Positions 33,790 through 42,768 of a DNA stretch of 64,000 nt are shown here, piece after piece (positions within the stretch are counted from its first letter, which is position 1; every line of letters starts with the position of its first letter). The stretch covers positions 1,255,001 through 1,319,000 of the forward strand of contig CP033051.1 in the NCBI GenBank assembly GCA_003667865.1. The letters run 5' to 3'. The stretch comes from Rossellomorea marisflavi (lineage in GTDB: Bacteria; Bacillota; Bacilli; Bacillales; Bacillaceae_B). A program made the position numbers and the translations under genes. Below the pieces are notes generated by a model. It ran no database searches and was not told the DNA's origin. It saw only the letters and a program-made list of their open reading frames with translations.

Positions 33790-34974
33790 ATGGATAAGTC
33801 TTTTCGAAAAACATTACTCTCCCTTCAAGGGTTTTATTTACTTGCATTCTTTGGATTTGGAAGCCTATTTCCATTGTTGAGTGTTTATTTAAGCCAGGTG
33901 CATCAGCTTAATGGCGTTCAGATTGGGACGATTATGTCTGTTGGACCAATTATTTTTATTTTTTTTCAGCCTCTATGGGGAATGTTTAGTGATTACAGTG
34001 GCGCACCTAGATATGTTTTAAGTGCGACTTCTTTATTAGCAGGTATTATGGCATTAGGCTACTTACTGCTTGAATCGTATACAGGTTTATTATTTGTGGC
34101 GATATTTGTTGCTGTATTTCAAAGTGCTATTGTTCCAGTATCAGACAGTATAAGTGTTAAATTTTCAAGTAATTATCGGTATGATTATGGCAATATTCGA
34201 TTATTTGGTTCCCTTGGTTTTGGTTTAGCTGTTTTTATTGTGGGTAAGCTTTCAGAAGGCAGTATTGGACCTAATATAATCTTTTATGCTTTCTTCGTTT
34301 GCTTGGTACTATCAGCATTTATCTCGCTTCGTTTTCCAAAAGAAACGGTTGTGAAAAATCTTAAACTGAAAGAAGGGTTCCAAGAATTAGTAAAGCTAAA
34401 GAAGTTTATTATTTTTCTCATTATTACTTTCTCAATTTTTGGACCAAACCTTGCGAATAATACGTACTTTGGATTGTTTGTAGAGGATTCCGGAGGCACA
34501 TATGCAGGAATTGGGATTGCCTTCTTTGTAGCCGTTATGGCGGAAATTCCCTTTATGAGATGGTCTGGTGCGTGGATAAAGAAAATCGGTTTGCTTCACG
34601 TTACGATCATTGCCGGTGTTGCCTCTTTAATTAGATGGGCTTTTTATTTCACGGAACCCAGCTTAATGCTTGTCTATGTTTCTTCTGTCATTCAAGGTAT
34701 ATCAATCGGGTTCTTTGTACCTGCTGGTATACAATATATTAGAAAAATAACACCGAATCATTTAACGGCAACCGCAATTACACTCTACTCTGCGATAGGG
34801 AATGGTTTGGGCAATTGGTTTCACACATTTGTCGGTGGTATTGTCATGGAGCAGTATTCCATTTATACCGTTTATCTATTTTTTGCCCTGCTAACGTCCT
34901 TAGGAATCATCCTATCAGTTTATTTAGTAAAAGGAGAGAAGCGGGAAGTATTGATGTACGCGAAAAATAACTAA
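33790..34974 (+). CDS. MFS transporter (MFS_1-like, YwbF/HcaT type)
   Basis: A 394-residue transporter with twelve predicted helices. The first loop motif is seen as QIGTIMSVGPIIFIFFQPLWGMFSDYSG near residues 43-70, and NIRLFGSLGFGLAVF near 128-142 is typical of the HcaT/YwbF/nucleoside-symporter group. The substrate is probably a sugar, nucleoside or aromatic acid. The start at 33790 follows GCGGAGGAAAC. Confidence 0.88.
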   Translation: MDKSFRKTLLSLQGFYLLAFFGFGSLFPLLSVYLSQVHQLNGVQIGTIMSVGPIIFIFFQPLWGMFSDYSGAPRYVLSATSLLAGIMALGYLLLESYTGLLFVAIFVAVFQSAIVPVSDSISVKFSSNYRYDYGNIRLFGSLGFGLAVFIVGKLSEGSIGPNIIFYAFFVCLVLSAFISLRFPKETVVKNLKLKEGFQELVKLKKFIIFLIITFSIFGPNLANNTYFGLFVEDSGGTYAGIGIAFFVAVMAEIPFMRWSGAWIKKIGLLHVTIIAGVASLIRWAFYFTEPSLMLVYVSSVIQGISIGFFVPAGIQYIRKITPNHLTATAITLYSAIGNGLGNWFHTFVGGIVMEQYSIYTVYLFFALLTSLGIILSVYLVKGEKREVLMYAKNN

Positions 34975-34985
34975 GAAGTCGAAAG

Positions 34986-35020
34986 GAAAAGCCAAGGAAT
35001 GGCTTTTCTTTATAATTTTT
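34986..35020 (+). terminator. Terminator after the MFS gene
   Basis: GAAAAGCC / GGCTTTTC with a 7-base loop, then TTTATAATTTTT. Confidence 0.8.
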
Positions 35021-35145
35021 CGTCTGAAAATTATAATTATTTCCTAGGAATTTAGATTCATATAAAAAGGAATACCTTCATGGATCTATAATAGTAGTAA
35101 GGAGTACTTATTTTACATGAATGTTTTTAAAAAAAAGGAGAAACA

Positions 35146-35367
35146 ATGCGAAAATATGTAAAAAGATTATTTCCCCTGTTAGTAGTATTATTTGCTATGG
35201 TTGGATGTCAGAAACATGCAATTATAGGAGGGGGTACGTCAGGCATAACAATGAAACCAGTTGAACTATCAGACTATGAAAAAAGCCTCCTAAATGCAAC
35301 AAGCATTGATGACATCCATTTTTATAAAATAATAGAAAATAACAATACAAAAAAGCTGTGGGATTAA
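35146..35367 (+). CDS. Small lipoprotein of unknown function
   Basis: A 73-residue lipoprotein precursor. A Lys/Arg-rich start, a hydrophobic core and the lipobox AMVGC place the lipidated Cys at residue 21. The mature part has about 52 residues with a Gly-rich segment then a short helix (DYEKSLLNATSIDD). An AAAGGAG site precedes the ATG. Function unknown. Confidence 0.72.
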   Translation: MRKYVKRLFPLLVVLFAMVGCQKHAIIGGGTSGITMKPVELSDYEKSLLNATSIDDIHFYKIIENNNTKKLWD

Positions 35368-35429
35368 GACCAAAGCTTTTTATATCGTCTTATTCAACTA
35401 TTACCTTTTTAATAAAAGCTATTTAGATC

Positions 35430-35642
35430 TTAAAGTTCCATAAGACCTTTAATTAAAATAATTACGCCTACGATAAAAAATAACGGAAGCAAGATAACCA
35501 TTAGCGCACCAGCAGCAAAGCCACTGCCTTCACTCGAGCCATAAATCATTCCAATCACAAAGGATAAAAGTGGTGCTATTATAAACATAGTGGCTAAGCC
35601 CAATATTATGAATACTTTTCTTTTTGAAATATTACCTTCCAT
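35430..35642 (-). CDS. Small two-helix membrane protein
   Basis: A 70-residue protein with two hydrophobic helices (about 10-30 and 42-66) separated by a Gly/Ser-rich loop (YGSSEGSGFAAG). The start follows an AAGGGGATTA site. No family was recognised. Confidence 0.68.
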   Translation of the reverse strand: MEGNISKRKVFIILGLATMFIIAPLLSFVIGMIYGSSEGSGFAAGALMVILLPLFFIVGVIILIKGLMEL

Positions 35643-35895
35643 TAGTAATCCCCTTTTTTTATGAAATGAATATTTCTTTTTTACGCTTCTACCTGTTAGT
35701 TTAAGAACACAAACTATACATCTATTTTAACATAAAATTACAATTATCTACTTGGTTAATAAGAATCAATATAGCAATCGGCTTACGAAATAACATAGGA
35801 TTTAACATACTAACTGACAAAAGCTACTGTCAATTAAGGTGTTATATCGTATGTGTACGGAACGCACTAATATTCAATAAACATTGAATGATAAA

Positions 35896-35938
35896 GAAAA
35901 AGTAACAGACCAAATCGCAGATTTGGTCTGTTACTTAG
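35896..35938 (-). terminator. Terminator of the AgcS-type symporter gene
   Basis: A perfect 16-bp stem (AGTAACAGACCAAATC and its complement) over a 3-base loop, followed on the minus strand by TTTTTCTTTAT. It lies 78 bases past the symporter stop. Confidence 0.9.
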
Positions 35939-36013
35939 TGTACTATTTTGAGTGATCCTCAACTGTATTGGAACTTCAAACCCTAAGGATCAGCCCTTTA
36001 CTTTAGCCTTTCA

Positions 36014-37441
36014 TTATTCAGAAGATGCCTTTTTTACGTCTTCTCGTTTTGGCCAGCTTTCTACCCCTTTTAATCCAGGGATGCTATCTGCATAGAATAC
36101 AGGATCTAGGCCTTTTCGGCGTTGGTCCATGTAATCGTTTAGTGCTTTAAAGGCTATTGGCGCTAGTATACCAATTGCAATCAAGTTAGTTATCGCCATG
36201 AGTGCCATTGAGAAGTCTGCCAGGTTCCAAACAATATCTAAGCTAGCAACAGATCCAAAGACCACCATTCCTAGGGCGATGAGTCGATAGATGAACAATC
36301 CAGCTTTACTGTCATTAATAAATGGAAGGTTTGCTTCTCCATAATAGTAACTACCTACGATAGAACTGAATGCAAACGTAAAGATTGCGATAGCAAGGAA
36401 GATACTTGCCCATGAAGCAAAGTGTTCATCCATTGCAGCTTGTGAAAGTTCGATTCCTGTTAAACCTCCTCCATAAGAGCTTGAGGTTAAGATAATAAAT
36501 GCCGTTGCAGAACAAACAAGAATCGTATCAAAGAATACTCCCAGTGCCTGAATAAAGCCTTGCTTTACTGGGTGAGAAACAGAAGCAGTAGCGGCTGCGT
36601 TAGGCGCACTACCCATACCAGCTTCATTTGAGAATAGACCACGTTTTACACCATTCATGATGGCTGCACCTATTCCTCCACCAACAACCTGTTCAATACC
36701 AAATGCATTTTTAAAAATAAGTCCAATTACTGCTGGAATCTCTGTGATATTTGTGATCATAACGTATAATGCCAATAGCACATAGAATAATGCCATTACT
36801 GGAACAATGATGGATGAAAAGGTTGCGATTCTCTTAACCCCACCGAAAATGATGATCGCTGTAAGGCCGGCTAACACAAGTCCAATAACAGTAGTATTAA
36901 TATCAAATGAATTACTGAAAGCGCTTGCAATCGTGTTGCTTTGAACAGCATTAAATGTAGTACCAAAGGATAGAATGATTGTTACCGCAAAAATGGTACT
37001 CATCCATCTTTTACCTAGCTGTTTCTCCATATAGTAGCCAGGCCCACCTTTAAATCCAACCTTGTCTTTTACTTTGTAGATCTGCGCTAGTGTACTTTCC
37101 ACAAAGGCACTCGCTCCACCTAATAATGCAACAAGCCACATCCAGAATACCGCTCCAGGGCCCCCAAGTGCTAAGGCAATTGCCACTCCGGCTAAGTTAC
37201 CTGTACCAATTCGAGTACCTGCTCCGATAAAAAATGCTTGAAGAGAGGATACTTTCTTGTCTCCACCAGCTTCTTGAACATCCTTATCTCCTAAAAGTCG
37301 GAACATTTCTCCTATGTGTCTTAGTTGAACAAACTTTGAACCAATCGTGAAATACAACCCTAACCCTAATAGTAATGCAATTAACACATAACCCCATAGT
37401 AGTGTATTACCTGCCGATACAAAGTTGTTTAATATTTCCAT
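36014..37441 (-). CDS. Sodium:alanine/glycine symporter (AGCS family)
   Basis: A 475-residue transporter with about eleven helices. The AGCS signatures are seen: GAGTRIGTGNLAGVAIALALGGPGAVFWMW near residues 73-102, GGPGYYMEKQLGKRW near 131-145 and RGLFSNEAGMGSAPNAAATASV near 267-288. It takes up alanine, glycine or glutamine with Na+. The ATG follows AAGGGGGCAAAT. A hairpin at 37531-37557 lies in its leader, and a strong terminator follows the gene. Confidence 0.94.
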   Translation of the reverse strand: MEILNNFVSAGNTLLWGYVLIALLLGLGLYFTIGSKFVQLRHIGEMFRLLGDKDVQEAGGDKKVSSLQAFFIGAGTRIGTGNLAGVAIALALGGPGAVFWMWLVALLGGASAFVESTLAQIYKVKDKVGFKGGPGYYMEKQLGKRWMSTIFAVTIILSFGTTFNAVQSNTIASAFSNSFDINTTVIGLVLAGLTAIIIFGGVKRIATFSSIIVPVMALFYVLLALYVMITNITEIPAVIGLIFKNAFGIEQVVGGGIGAAIMNGVKRGLFSNEAGMGSAPNAAATASVSHPVKQGFIQALGVFFDTILVCSATAFIILTSSSYGGGLTGIELSQAAMDEHFASWASIFLAIAIFTFAFSSIVGSYYYGEANLPFINDSKAGLFIYRLIALGMVVFGSVASLDIVWNLADFSMALMAITNLIAIGILAPIAFKALNDYMDQRRKGLDPVFYADSIPGLKGVESWPKREDVKKASSE

Positions 37442-37530
37442 ATTTGCCCCCTTGTATAGTTGATGTATATATTATCTGAAAATTACAAAAGAAAGTCAAG
37501 GGTATTATCTAAAAATTTTGAAAATTAAAA

Positions 37531-37557
37531 GAAATACTTCGTTATTCGAAGTATTTC
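37531..37557 (-). terminator. Hairpin with T-run upstream of the symporter gene
   Basis: GAAATACTTCG / CGAAGTATTTC with a 5-base loop, followed on the minus strand by TTTTAATTTTC. It either ends the small gene at 37711 or works as a leader attenuator for the symporter; it sits 90 bases before that start. Confidence 0.7.
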
Positions 37558-37710
37558 CCTATAGTTTATAAGCTTTGGAATGAGAGTATATAATGTATAT
37601 AAAGACAAACATGCACGTAATAAGAATATGAATGGTATTCTAGTATAGCTTTTGGAGGTGTAAGTTCCATTTGTTTACGAAGTACTTTTAGTGGAAAATT
37701 GTACTAGGAA

Positions 37711-37875
37711 TCAATAATTCCAAGAATTTAGGACGTATAATAAAACACCAGCAATAATGGATATCCCACAAAACATAAACATTAAGTCAATGAATCCCTC
37801 TAGCATAGCTTTACGTTGATTTTCTCGCTTGAAATTTTTTACTTCTTTTCGATAGTATCTACTTGATCTGCTCAT
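37711..37875 (-). CDS. Small membrane protein
   Basis: A 54-residue protein with a basic N-terminus (MSRSSRYYRKEVKNFKRENQRK) and one hydrophobic helix (about 29-50). The start is chosen because GGGAGGTTAC lies just upstream; the longer frame upstream runs through the CBS-gene terminator. Function unknown. Confidence 0.68.
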   Translation of the reverse strand: MSRSSRYYRKEVKNFKRENQRKAMLEGFIDLMFMFCGISIIAGVLLYVLNSWNY

Positions 37876-37972
37876 ATGTAACCTCCCTAGAAATAATAAA
37901 ATCAACATATAATTAGTAACTTCTAGAGAAATGTAGAAATTCCTTCTATTCCGTTGTTTTTTGGCGAAAAAA

Positions 37973-38007
37973 AAGAGAGACTCGGGAGGAAGCACCGAGT
38001 CTCTCAT
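37973..38007 (-). terminator. Terminator of the CBS-domain gene
   Basis: GAGAGACTCGG / CCGAGTCTCTC with a 9-base loop, followed on the minus strand by TTTTTTTT. Confidence 0.9.
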
Positions 38008-38013
38008 GATTAC

Positions 38014-38433
38014 TTAGTGAAGCTGACTAGGTACAGAGATGTTACTTAGAGCATCTCCAGCACTTTCATCAGACTGCTGTTGTACCGCCAAATCTCCTAG
38101 AGCAAGCATCCCAACAAGTTGACCATTTTCAACTACTGGTAAGCGACGAACTTGATTTTGAGCCATTAATGCTGAAGCTTCTTGTAATGAAGCATCGGGA
38201 GAAATTGTTACGACGTTATTAGACATAACCTGTGATACATTCCCTTGTGTAGACTGAGTAAGTCCTCTTGTTACAAGGTCACGGTCTGTAACCATCCCGA
38301 CAACTTGTCCATTTTCAACAACAGGAACTGCACCGATATTCATGGATTGCATTTTACTCGCTACTTGTTGAAAGGAATCCTGATTTGAACAAGTCTCAAC
38401 ATTCGTGGACATAATATCGCGTACTTTCATCAT
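38014..38433 (-). CDS. Tandem CBS-domain protein
   Basis: A 139-residue protein consisting of one Bateman module. CBS1 is MSTNVETCSNQDSFQQVASKM...AVPVVENGQVVGMVTDRDLV, and CBS2 is VVTISPDASLQEASALMAQNQVRRLPVVENGQLVGML. It has the form of YhcV/YrkF-type stress proteins that bind adenine nucleotides. Two adjacent ATG codons follow AGGGGGAG; the second (38430) is equally possible. Confidence 0.92.
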   Translation of the reverse strand: MMKVRDIMSTNVETCSNQDSFQQVASKMQSMNIGAVPVVENGQVVGMVTDRDLVTRGLTQSTQGNVSQVMSNNVVTISPDASLQEASALMAQNQVRRLPVVENGQLVGMLALGDLAVQQQSDESAGDALSNISVPSQLH

Positions 38434-38573
38434 CTAACTCCCCCTAGTTCATATTATGGCAGTACACATATAGTATCTGATAACATTCCTTGCTCTATTC
38501 GAGATGCAACCTACCCAAATTTTTGAAGAAGATAACGGTCCAAATGAACTTCAGAGAAATGACGGGCAAACTA

Positions 38574-38646
38574 GCAAAAAAAAAGTCTGTCCACTTTCAG
38601 CAGTCATGGGTAGTAAGAACCTACTATTTGCTGAAGTGTCAGACTA
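38574..38646 (-). terminator. Long terminator hairpin
   Basis: AGTCTGACACTTCAGCA pairs with TGCTGAAAGTGGACAGACT and is followed on the minus strand by a run of nine T. It lies just after the gene ending at 38661. Confidence 0.82.
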
Positions 38647-38660
38647 AATGAACCTAAATT

Positions 38661-39188
38661 TTATTCGTAAATACGTAAAACTTCATTTGAAGGATTATGA
38701 CGATGAAATAGGATGATGAAAATCGGAACAAAGATAGTGAATATACATAATATAATCATCACCAATAAAAATGAACCAATTGAAATGGACTTTTGAATAT
38801 CATGTTGATGCTCTTCAACAAAGGTTTTCAGATCATCATTTGAAACAATAGTAGAAGAGTCAATCAACACGTCTTCATGCAGGTCATAATAGAAAATCTC
38901 GCTTTTGTTGAAGTGGAAAAGTGTATCTCTTGTTTCTTGGAAGCGCACAAATACCGCTTTAATCTTTGTTTCCTTCGTTTCAGCTTCTCCAACTGTAATG
39001 TTACTTCGAACATCCACAAAATCTTTAACCACAACGCTGTTTGCTCGATAGTATCCGGTTCTTTCTGACAGTTGCTGATCAATTGCCTTTACGATAGGGT
39101 CCTCAGCCTGACTCGGCGATAAAAAGCTAAAGGAAAGAATGATTATCAGAGCAGATATAACTATTATAGGAAAGTAAGACCTCAACAT
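38661..39188 (-). CDS. Exported/membrane protein of unknown function
   Basis: A 175-residue protein with an N-terminal signal or anchor (about 7-28, ending SPSQAED), an extracytoplasmic domain of about 105 residues, a C-terminal membrane helix (about 137-162) and a short cytoplasmic tail. No cysteine and no known motif. The region 38434-38660 otherwise holds only its terminator. The start follows GGGGGGAC. Confidence 0.72.
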   Translation of the reverse strand: MLRSYFPIIVISALIIILSFSFLSPSQAEDPIVKAIDQQLSERTGYYRANSVVVKDFVDVRSNITVGEAETKETKIKAVFVRFQETRDTLFHFNKSEIFYYDLHEDVLIDSSTIVSNDDLKTFVEEHQHDIQKSISIGSFLLVMIILCIFTIFVPIFIILFHRHNPSNEVLRIYE

Positions 39189-39275
39189 TGTCCCCCCTTA
39201 TCTTTGGTACTACTAAATGTATGCGGGGAGACAAATGATTATGGCTAGGACTCATGAGTGTCTCATACTATCGTA

Positions 39276-39318
39276 CATAAAAAAACCTTGCCTAGCTCTA
39301 ACTAGGCAAGGTTTTATA
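39276..39318 (-). terminator. Terminator of the LysM-CAP gene
   Basis: A perfect 12-bp stem (AACCTTGCCTAG / CTAGGCAAGGTT) with TTTTTTTATG after it on the minus strand. Confidence 0.9.
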
Positions 39319-39320
39319 AG

Positions 39321-39974
39321 TTATTTTCCAATGAACATTTGCGTCCAGTAGGTACCGTAAGATCCTCCTTTAGCGTATCCTACTCCGATATGAGTATAAT
39401 TTGCGCTTAAGATGTTTTTACGGTGGCCTGGGCTTGCCATCCATTCTTGAACAACTTGAGCTGCTGTTGTTTGACCAGCTGCAATATTTTCTCCAGCTGT
39501 GCGATAACTAATATTGAAGCTTTTCATCATATCAAATGGAGAGCCGTATGTAGGGCTGGTATGAGAAAAGTATCCACGGTCACGCATATCAGCAGATTTA
39601 TATCGGGCTACTCGAGAAAGCTGCCAATCACCTTGTAAAGGAGCAAGTCCTTGCTTAGAACGTTCAACATTTGTTAAACGAATGACTTCACTTTCTATTG
39701 ATTTTGTAGCATCAATATTTGGTACCGTAATCTTTTGACCAGGGTAAATTAAGCTAGGGTTTGGAATTTGAGGATTTGCCTCAATAATCTCAGAAAGTCC
39801 AATCTGATACTTCTGAGCTATTTTCCAAAGAGAATCTCCTTTCTGAACATAATACGTATCTGCGGCGTGCGTCGTTAACCCAGTTAGTCCAAAGGCTGAA
39901 AGGAACAGAGCAACAGTTAGGAAAATTTTTGTTTTCATGGTCATAATTTGCTTCAGGATTTTATTTTTATACAT
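39321..39974 (-). CDS. Secreted LysM and CAP-domain protein
   Basis: A 217-residue cell-wall-associated protein. A signal peptide ends near ATHAADT (about residue 38), one LysM domain covers about 40-84 (YYVQKGDSLWKIAQKYQIGLSEIIEANPQI...), and a CAP/SCP domain about 92-217 (NVERSKQGLAPL, RGYFSHTSPTYGSPFDMM, AGENIAAGQ, WMASPGHRKNILSANYTHIGVG). This is the layout of YkwD/SafA-like proteins of Bacillus. The start could be 39974 or an ATG 10-12 codons later; neither has a strong site. Confidence 0.9.
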   Translation of the reverse strand: MYKNKILKQIMTMKTKIFLTVALFLSAFGLTGLTTHAADTYYVQKGDSLWKIAQKYQIGLSEIIEANPQIPNPSLIYPGQKITVPNIDATKSIESEVIRLTNVERSKQGLAPLQGDWQLSRVARYKSADMRDRGYFSHTSPTYGSPFDMMKSFNISYRTAGENIAAGQTTAAQVVQEWMASPGHRKNILSANYTHIGVGYAKGGSYGTYWTQMFIGK

Positions 39975-40119
39975 TTAATTCTTTAAGAATCTAAGAAATT
40001 TAGCAAAAAATGTTTTGACAAGAAAAAATAAGGTAATAAAGAAAATAAATGAAACCTTTCTCCATCAAGAACGTCATATATGTATAGGAAAAATATGAAT
40101 TGTATAGAGGGTGGACAGG

Positions 40120-40269
40120 TTGGCAAAGAAGAATCCAAAGATCCAAAATGTAATTTCTAAATTATCAAAAGTCGGAGTGAAAATTTCTGGCACGAAATCT
40201 CGACTAGAAATCCTACAAGAAATCAAACCCTACCAGCCCCTGCCAAAAAGGCTGACTCATGATTCTTAG
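40120..40269 (+). CDS. Small basic protein, possible gene
   Basis: A 49-codon TTG-start frame after GAGGGTGGACAGG. The product is basic (KNPKIQNVISKLSKVGVKISG, KPYQPLPKRL) and has no membrane segment. No family was recognised. It is listed because the codon pattern is gene-like and a ribosome binding site is present. Confidence 0.45.
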   Translation: MAKKNPKIQNVISKLSKVGVKISGTKSRLEILQEIKPYQPLPKRLTHDS

Positions 40270-40353
40270 AAATATCGTTTAAATATCATGACATTAAGTT
40301 GGACAGACATAAAGAATAATTCCCTTAGATATATTTTAATAAAGGAAGGGGAG

Positions 40354-40632
40354 ATGTGTGTGTTTGATATTAATATTTTAGAGGATATTAGAAAGCGTGC
40401 GGATGGAATATCATATCAATGTATGAGTCAACAACGTTACTTAGATCAGGAGAGCTTAGTGACAGCATTAGACCATGTTTGTCGAGCTCTATCTATGTTT
40501 GCTGAAATAGAAATCCAGCGCTTAAAAAATGAAAACATTGCGTATGACCCACAGTCCTATATTAAAGGACGACTTGGAATCGCCCACAAGGTTATGAATC
40601 GTGCAATTAAAGACGACACATTCTCAGCGTAA
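40354..40632 (+). CDS. Small helical protein of unknown function
   Basis: A 92-residue protein, mainly helical (ILEDIRKRADGISYQCMSQQRYL, CRALSMFAEIEIQRLKNENIA), with two cysteines and no membrane segment. The ATG at 40354 directly follows AAGGAAGGGGAG; the upstream extension of the frame has no site. A strong terminator follows. It converges on argS2. Confidence 0.68.
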   Translation: MCVFDINILEDIRKRADGISYQCMSQQRYLDQESLVTALDHVCRALSMFAEIEIQRLKNENIAYDPQSYIKGRLGIAHKVMNRAIKDDTFSA

Positions 40633-40641
40633 TACTATATA

Positions 40642-40712
40642 CGATGTCTCAAAAGAAACCATAGATCACTGTAGAATATAGTGATCTTCTTTTGAGACAT
40701 CGATTTTATTTT
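40642..40712. terminator. Bidirectional terminator
   Basis: CGATGTCTCAAAAGAA pairs with TTCTTTTGAGACATCG across about 29 bases that contain a second stem (GATCACT/AGTGATC). T-rich sequence follows on the plus strand. It lies between convergent genes. Confidence 0.85.
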
Positions 40713-40768
40713 ATTGTGATTTTGTCTTCTATTTCTCGGGAAATATCGACAATACTTGCTGACATTTG

Positions 40769-42460
40769 TTACATTTCTTCCGGTGCTTTAATTCCTAGTA
40801 AGGATAGCCCCTCACGTAATACAGTAGAAACTGAATGAACAAATGCGAGTCTGTTTATTTTTTCTTGGTCTTCTTCTAAAATTCTTACTTTCCCATAGTA
40901 TTTGTTAAAGCTTTGAGCCAAATCTACAAGGTATTTTGCTAGAACAGATGGAGAATATTGACGATGAGAACGCTTGATAACATCTGGGAAATTTTGAAGA
41001 AGCTTAACGACGTCCCAGCTATCTTCATCATGAAGGCCATCAAATTTCAGTTCAGAAAAAGGAACATTTGCTTTCCGTAAAATAGACTGAGCACGAGCAT
41101 GGGTATATTGTACATATGGTCCTGTTTCTCCTTCAAATGTAAGCATATGCTCTAATGAAAATTCAATATCATTTAGGCGATCATTTTTTAAGTCATGAAA
41201 TATAACGGCGCCAATCCCGACAGCCTTAGCGACTTCTTCACTATTCTCTAGATGAGGATTTTTTTCCTCAATATTCTGCTTGGCAATCTCTATCGCTTTT
41301 GTTAGCACCTCTTCAAGAAGGATGACTCTACCCTTACGAGTCGACATCTTTTTCCCTTCTTTTAAATACAAGCCAAAAGGAATATGGTATAGATGTTTGG
41401 CCCACTCATAGCCAAGCTTTTCAAGTACAGCATAGACTTGTTTGAAATGTATGGTCTGCTCCTGGCCAACAACATATAAAGCTTGATTGAAAGAATACTC
41501 ACGTTGACGATATAAGGCAGCTGCTAGGTCTCTTGTAGCATAAAGGGTTGCACCATCAGACTTCTTGATCAAACATGGAGGTAGATTATGTTCTGGCAGC
41601 ATCACAACCTCAGCCCCCTCTGAGTGCTCTAACAATTGCTTATCTTTTAAAAGCTCAACAACCTCATCCATTTTGTCATTGAAAAATGCCTCACCATGGT
41701 AGGAGTCAAATGAGATTCCAAGTAGGTCATAAATGGCTTTAAATGCTTCTAGTGATTCATCACGGAACCAACGCCATAGTGACGTTATTTCCTCATCCCC
41801 CTCTTCTAACAGCTTAAAGGCACGTCTTCCTTCAGCTTCGAGCTCCGGATACATTTCTGCTTCTTCATGAAACTTTTTGTAAAGGACAAATAGCTCCTGA
41901 ATTGGATTTTGTCGTACTTGCTCGATATCCCCCCACTTTTTAAACGCTACGATAAGCTTTCCGAACTGTGTACCCCAATCGCCGATATAATTGATTTTTA
42001 CTGGTTTATAAGCGCACTTCTTTGCAATTAAGGATACGGCATTCCCAATAACTGTTGAGCGCAAATGACCCATTGAGAATGGTTTTGCGATATTCGGAGA
42101 CGAGAGGTCAAGTACAATCGTCTCACCATTTCCAAACGAATGACTACCATAATTCGCTCCCTCATGCATAACGGCATCAATAATATCCTTGCTAATCTTT
42201 TCTTTATTCAGAAACACATTTACATATGGTCCCACTGCCTCAGCACGTTCTAGATAGGGCGAATGGAGTTGGCTAGCAATATTTTTGGATAGAATAGCTG
42301 GAGATGTTCTTTCAATTTTTGATAATTGGAAACAAGGAAAAGCAAGATCTCCTAAATGCGAATGTTTAGGGACTTCAATTAAAGAATACATCTCGGAGTA
42401 TTCAATTTTTTCGTTTAAGACTGAAAATAAGATGTCCGAATAAATGCCTTTCAAGTCCAT
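40769..42460 (-). CDS. argS: Arginyl-tRNA synthetase, T-box controlled copy
   Basis: A 563-residue class I synthetase charging tRNA-Arg. The N-terminal Add-1-like domain is about 1-115. The ATP-binding HIGH-type motif reads SPNIAKPFSMGHLRST, with Ser in place of the first His. GDWGTQFGKL follows, then KKMSTRKG as the KMSKS-type loop near 360, and a C-terminal DALR anticodon-binding domain ending LLGIKAPEEM. Its T-box leader and the variant motif suggest a second, starvation-induced ArgS beside a housekeeping copy elsewhere; that is inference. The start follows TAAGGAGG. Confidence 0.9.
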   Translation of the reverse strand: MDLKGIYSDILFSVLNEKIEYSEMYSLIEVPKHSHLGDLAFPCFQLSKIERTSPAILSKNIASQLHSPYLERAEAVGPYVNVFLNKEKISKDIIDAVMHEGANYGSHSFGNGETIVLDLSSPNIAKPFSMGHLRSTVIGNAVSLIAKKCAYKPVKINYIGDWGTQFGKLIVAFKKWGDIEQVRQNPIQELFVLYKKFHEEAEMYPELEAEGRRAFKLLEEGDEEITSLWRWFRDESLEAFKAIYDLLGISFDSYHGEAFFNDKMDEVVELLKDKQLLEHSEGAEVVMLPEHNLPPCLIKKSDGATLYATRDLAAALYRQREYSFNQALYVVGQEQTIHFKQVYAVLEKLGYEWAKHLYHIPFGLYLKEGKKMSTRKGRVILLEEVLTKAIEIAKQNIEEKNPHLENSEEVAKAVGIGAVIFHDLKNDRLNDIEFSLEHMLTFEGETGPYVQYTHARAQSILRKANVPFSELKFDGLHDEDSWDVVKLLQNFPDVIKRSHRQYSPSVLAKYLVDLAQSFNKYYGKVRILEEDQEKINRLAFVHSVSTVLREGLSLLGIKAPEEM

Positions 42461-42489
42461 AGTACAAACCTCCTTAAGATATTTTGAAA

Positions 42490-42716
42490 ATAAAAAAGCC
42501 TCATCTCTAAAATAGAGACGAGGCTTACTCGCGGTACCACTCTTGTTCCCCTAAGGGCTCTTACTAGATAACGGGTTCTCCGTCCTTACCTACTTCCAAA
42601 GGTTCAATAAGGATTCTCAGAAGTGCGGTTCATTCTATTCTTCACGCCAAGCTTTCACCGATCCTTGGCTCGCTTTGATCCAATATAGAATTACTCTCTT
42701 CTTCAATGAATGGTTA
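42490..42716 (-). ncRNA. T-box riboswitch of argS, specifier CGC
   Basis: On the minus strand, the conserved T-box sequence GAGTGGTACCGCG (about 42544-42531) is followed by the terminator AGCCTCGTCTCTA / TAGAGATGAGGCT with six T. Stem I has AGTA near its base and ATTCTAT/ATAGAAT. The specifier loop reads GAAC-CGC-A, with CGC (42627-42625), an arginine codon. Uncharged tRNA-Arg would stabilise the antiterminator and raise synthetase expression. Confidence 0.95.
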
Positions 42717-42768
42717 TAAATTTGTTATTGTATATTTTACACAAATGCCATTAGATGGCAAGTGGAAT

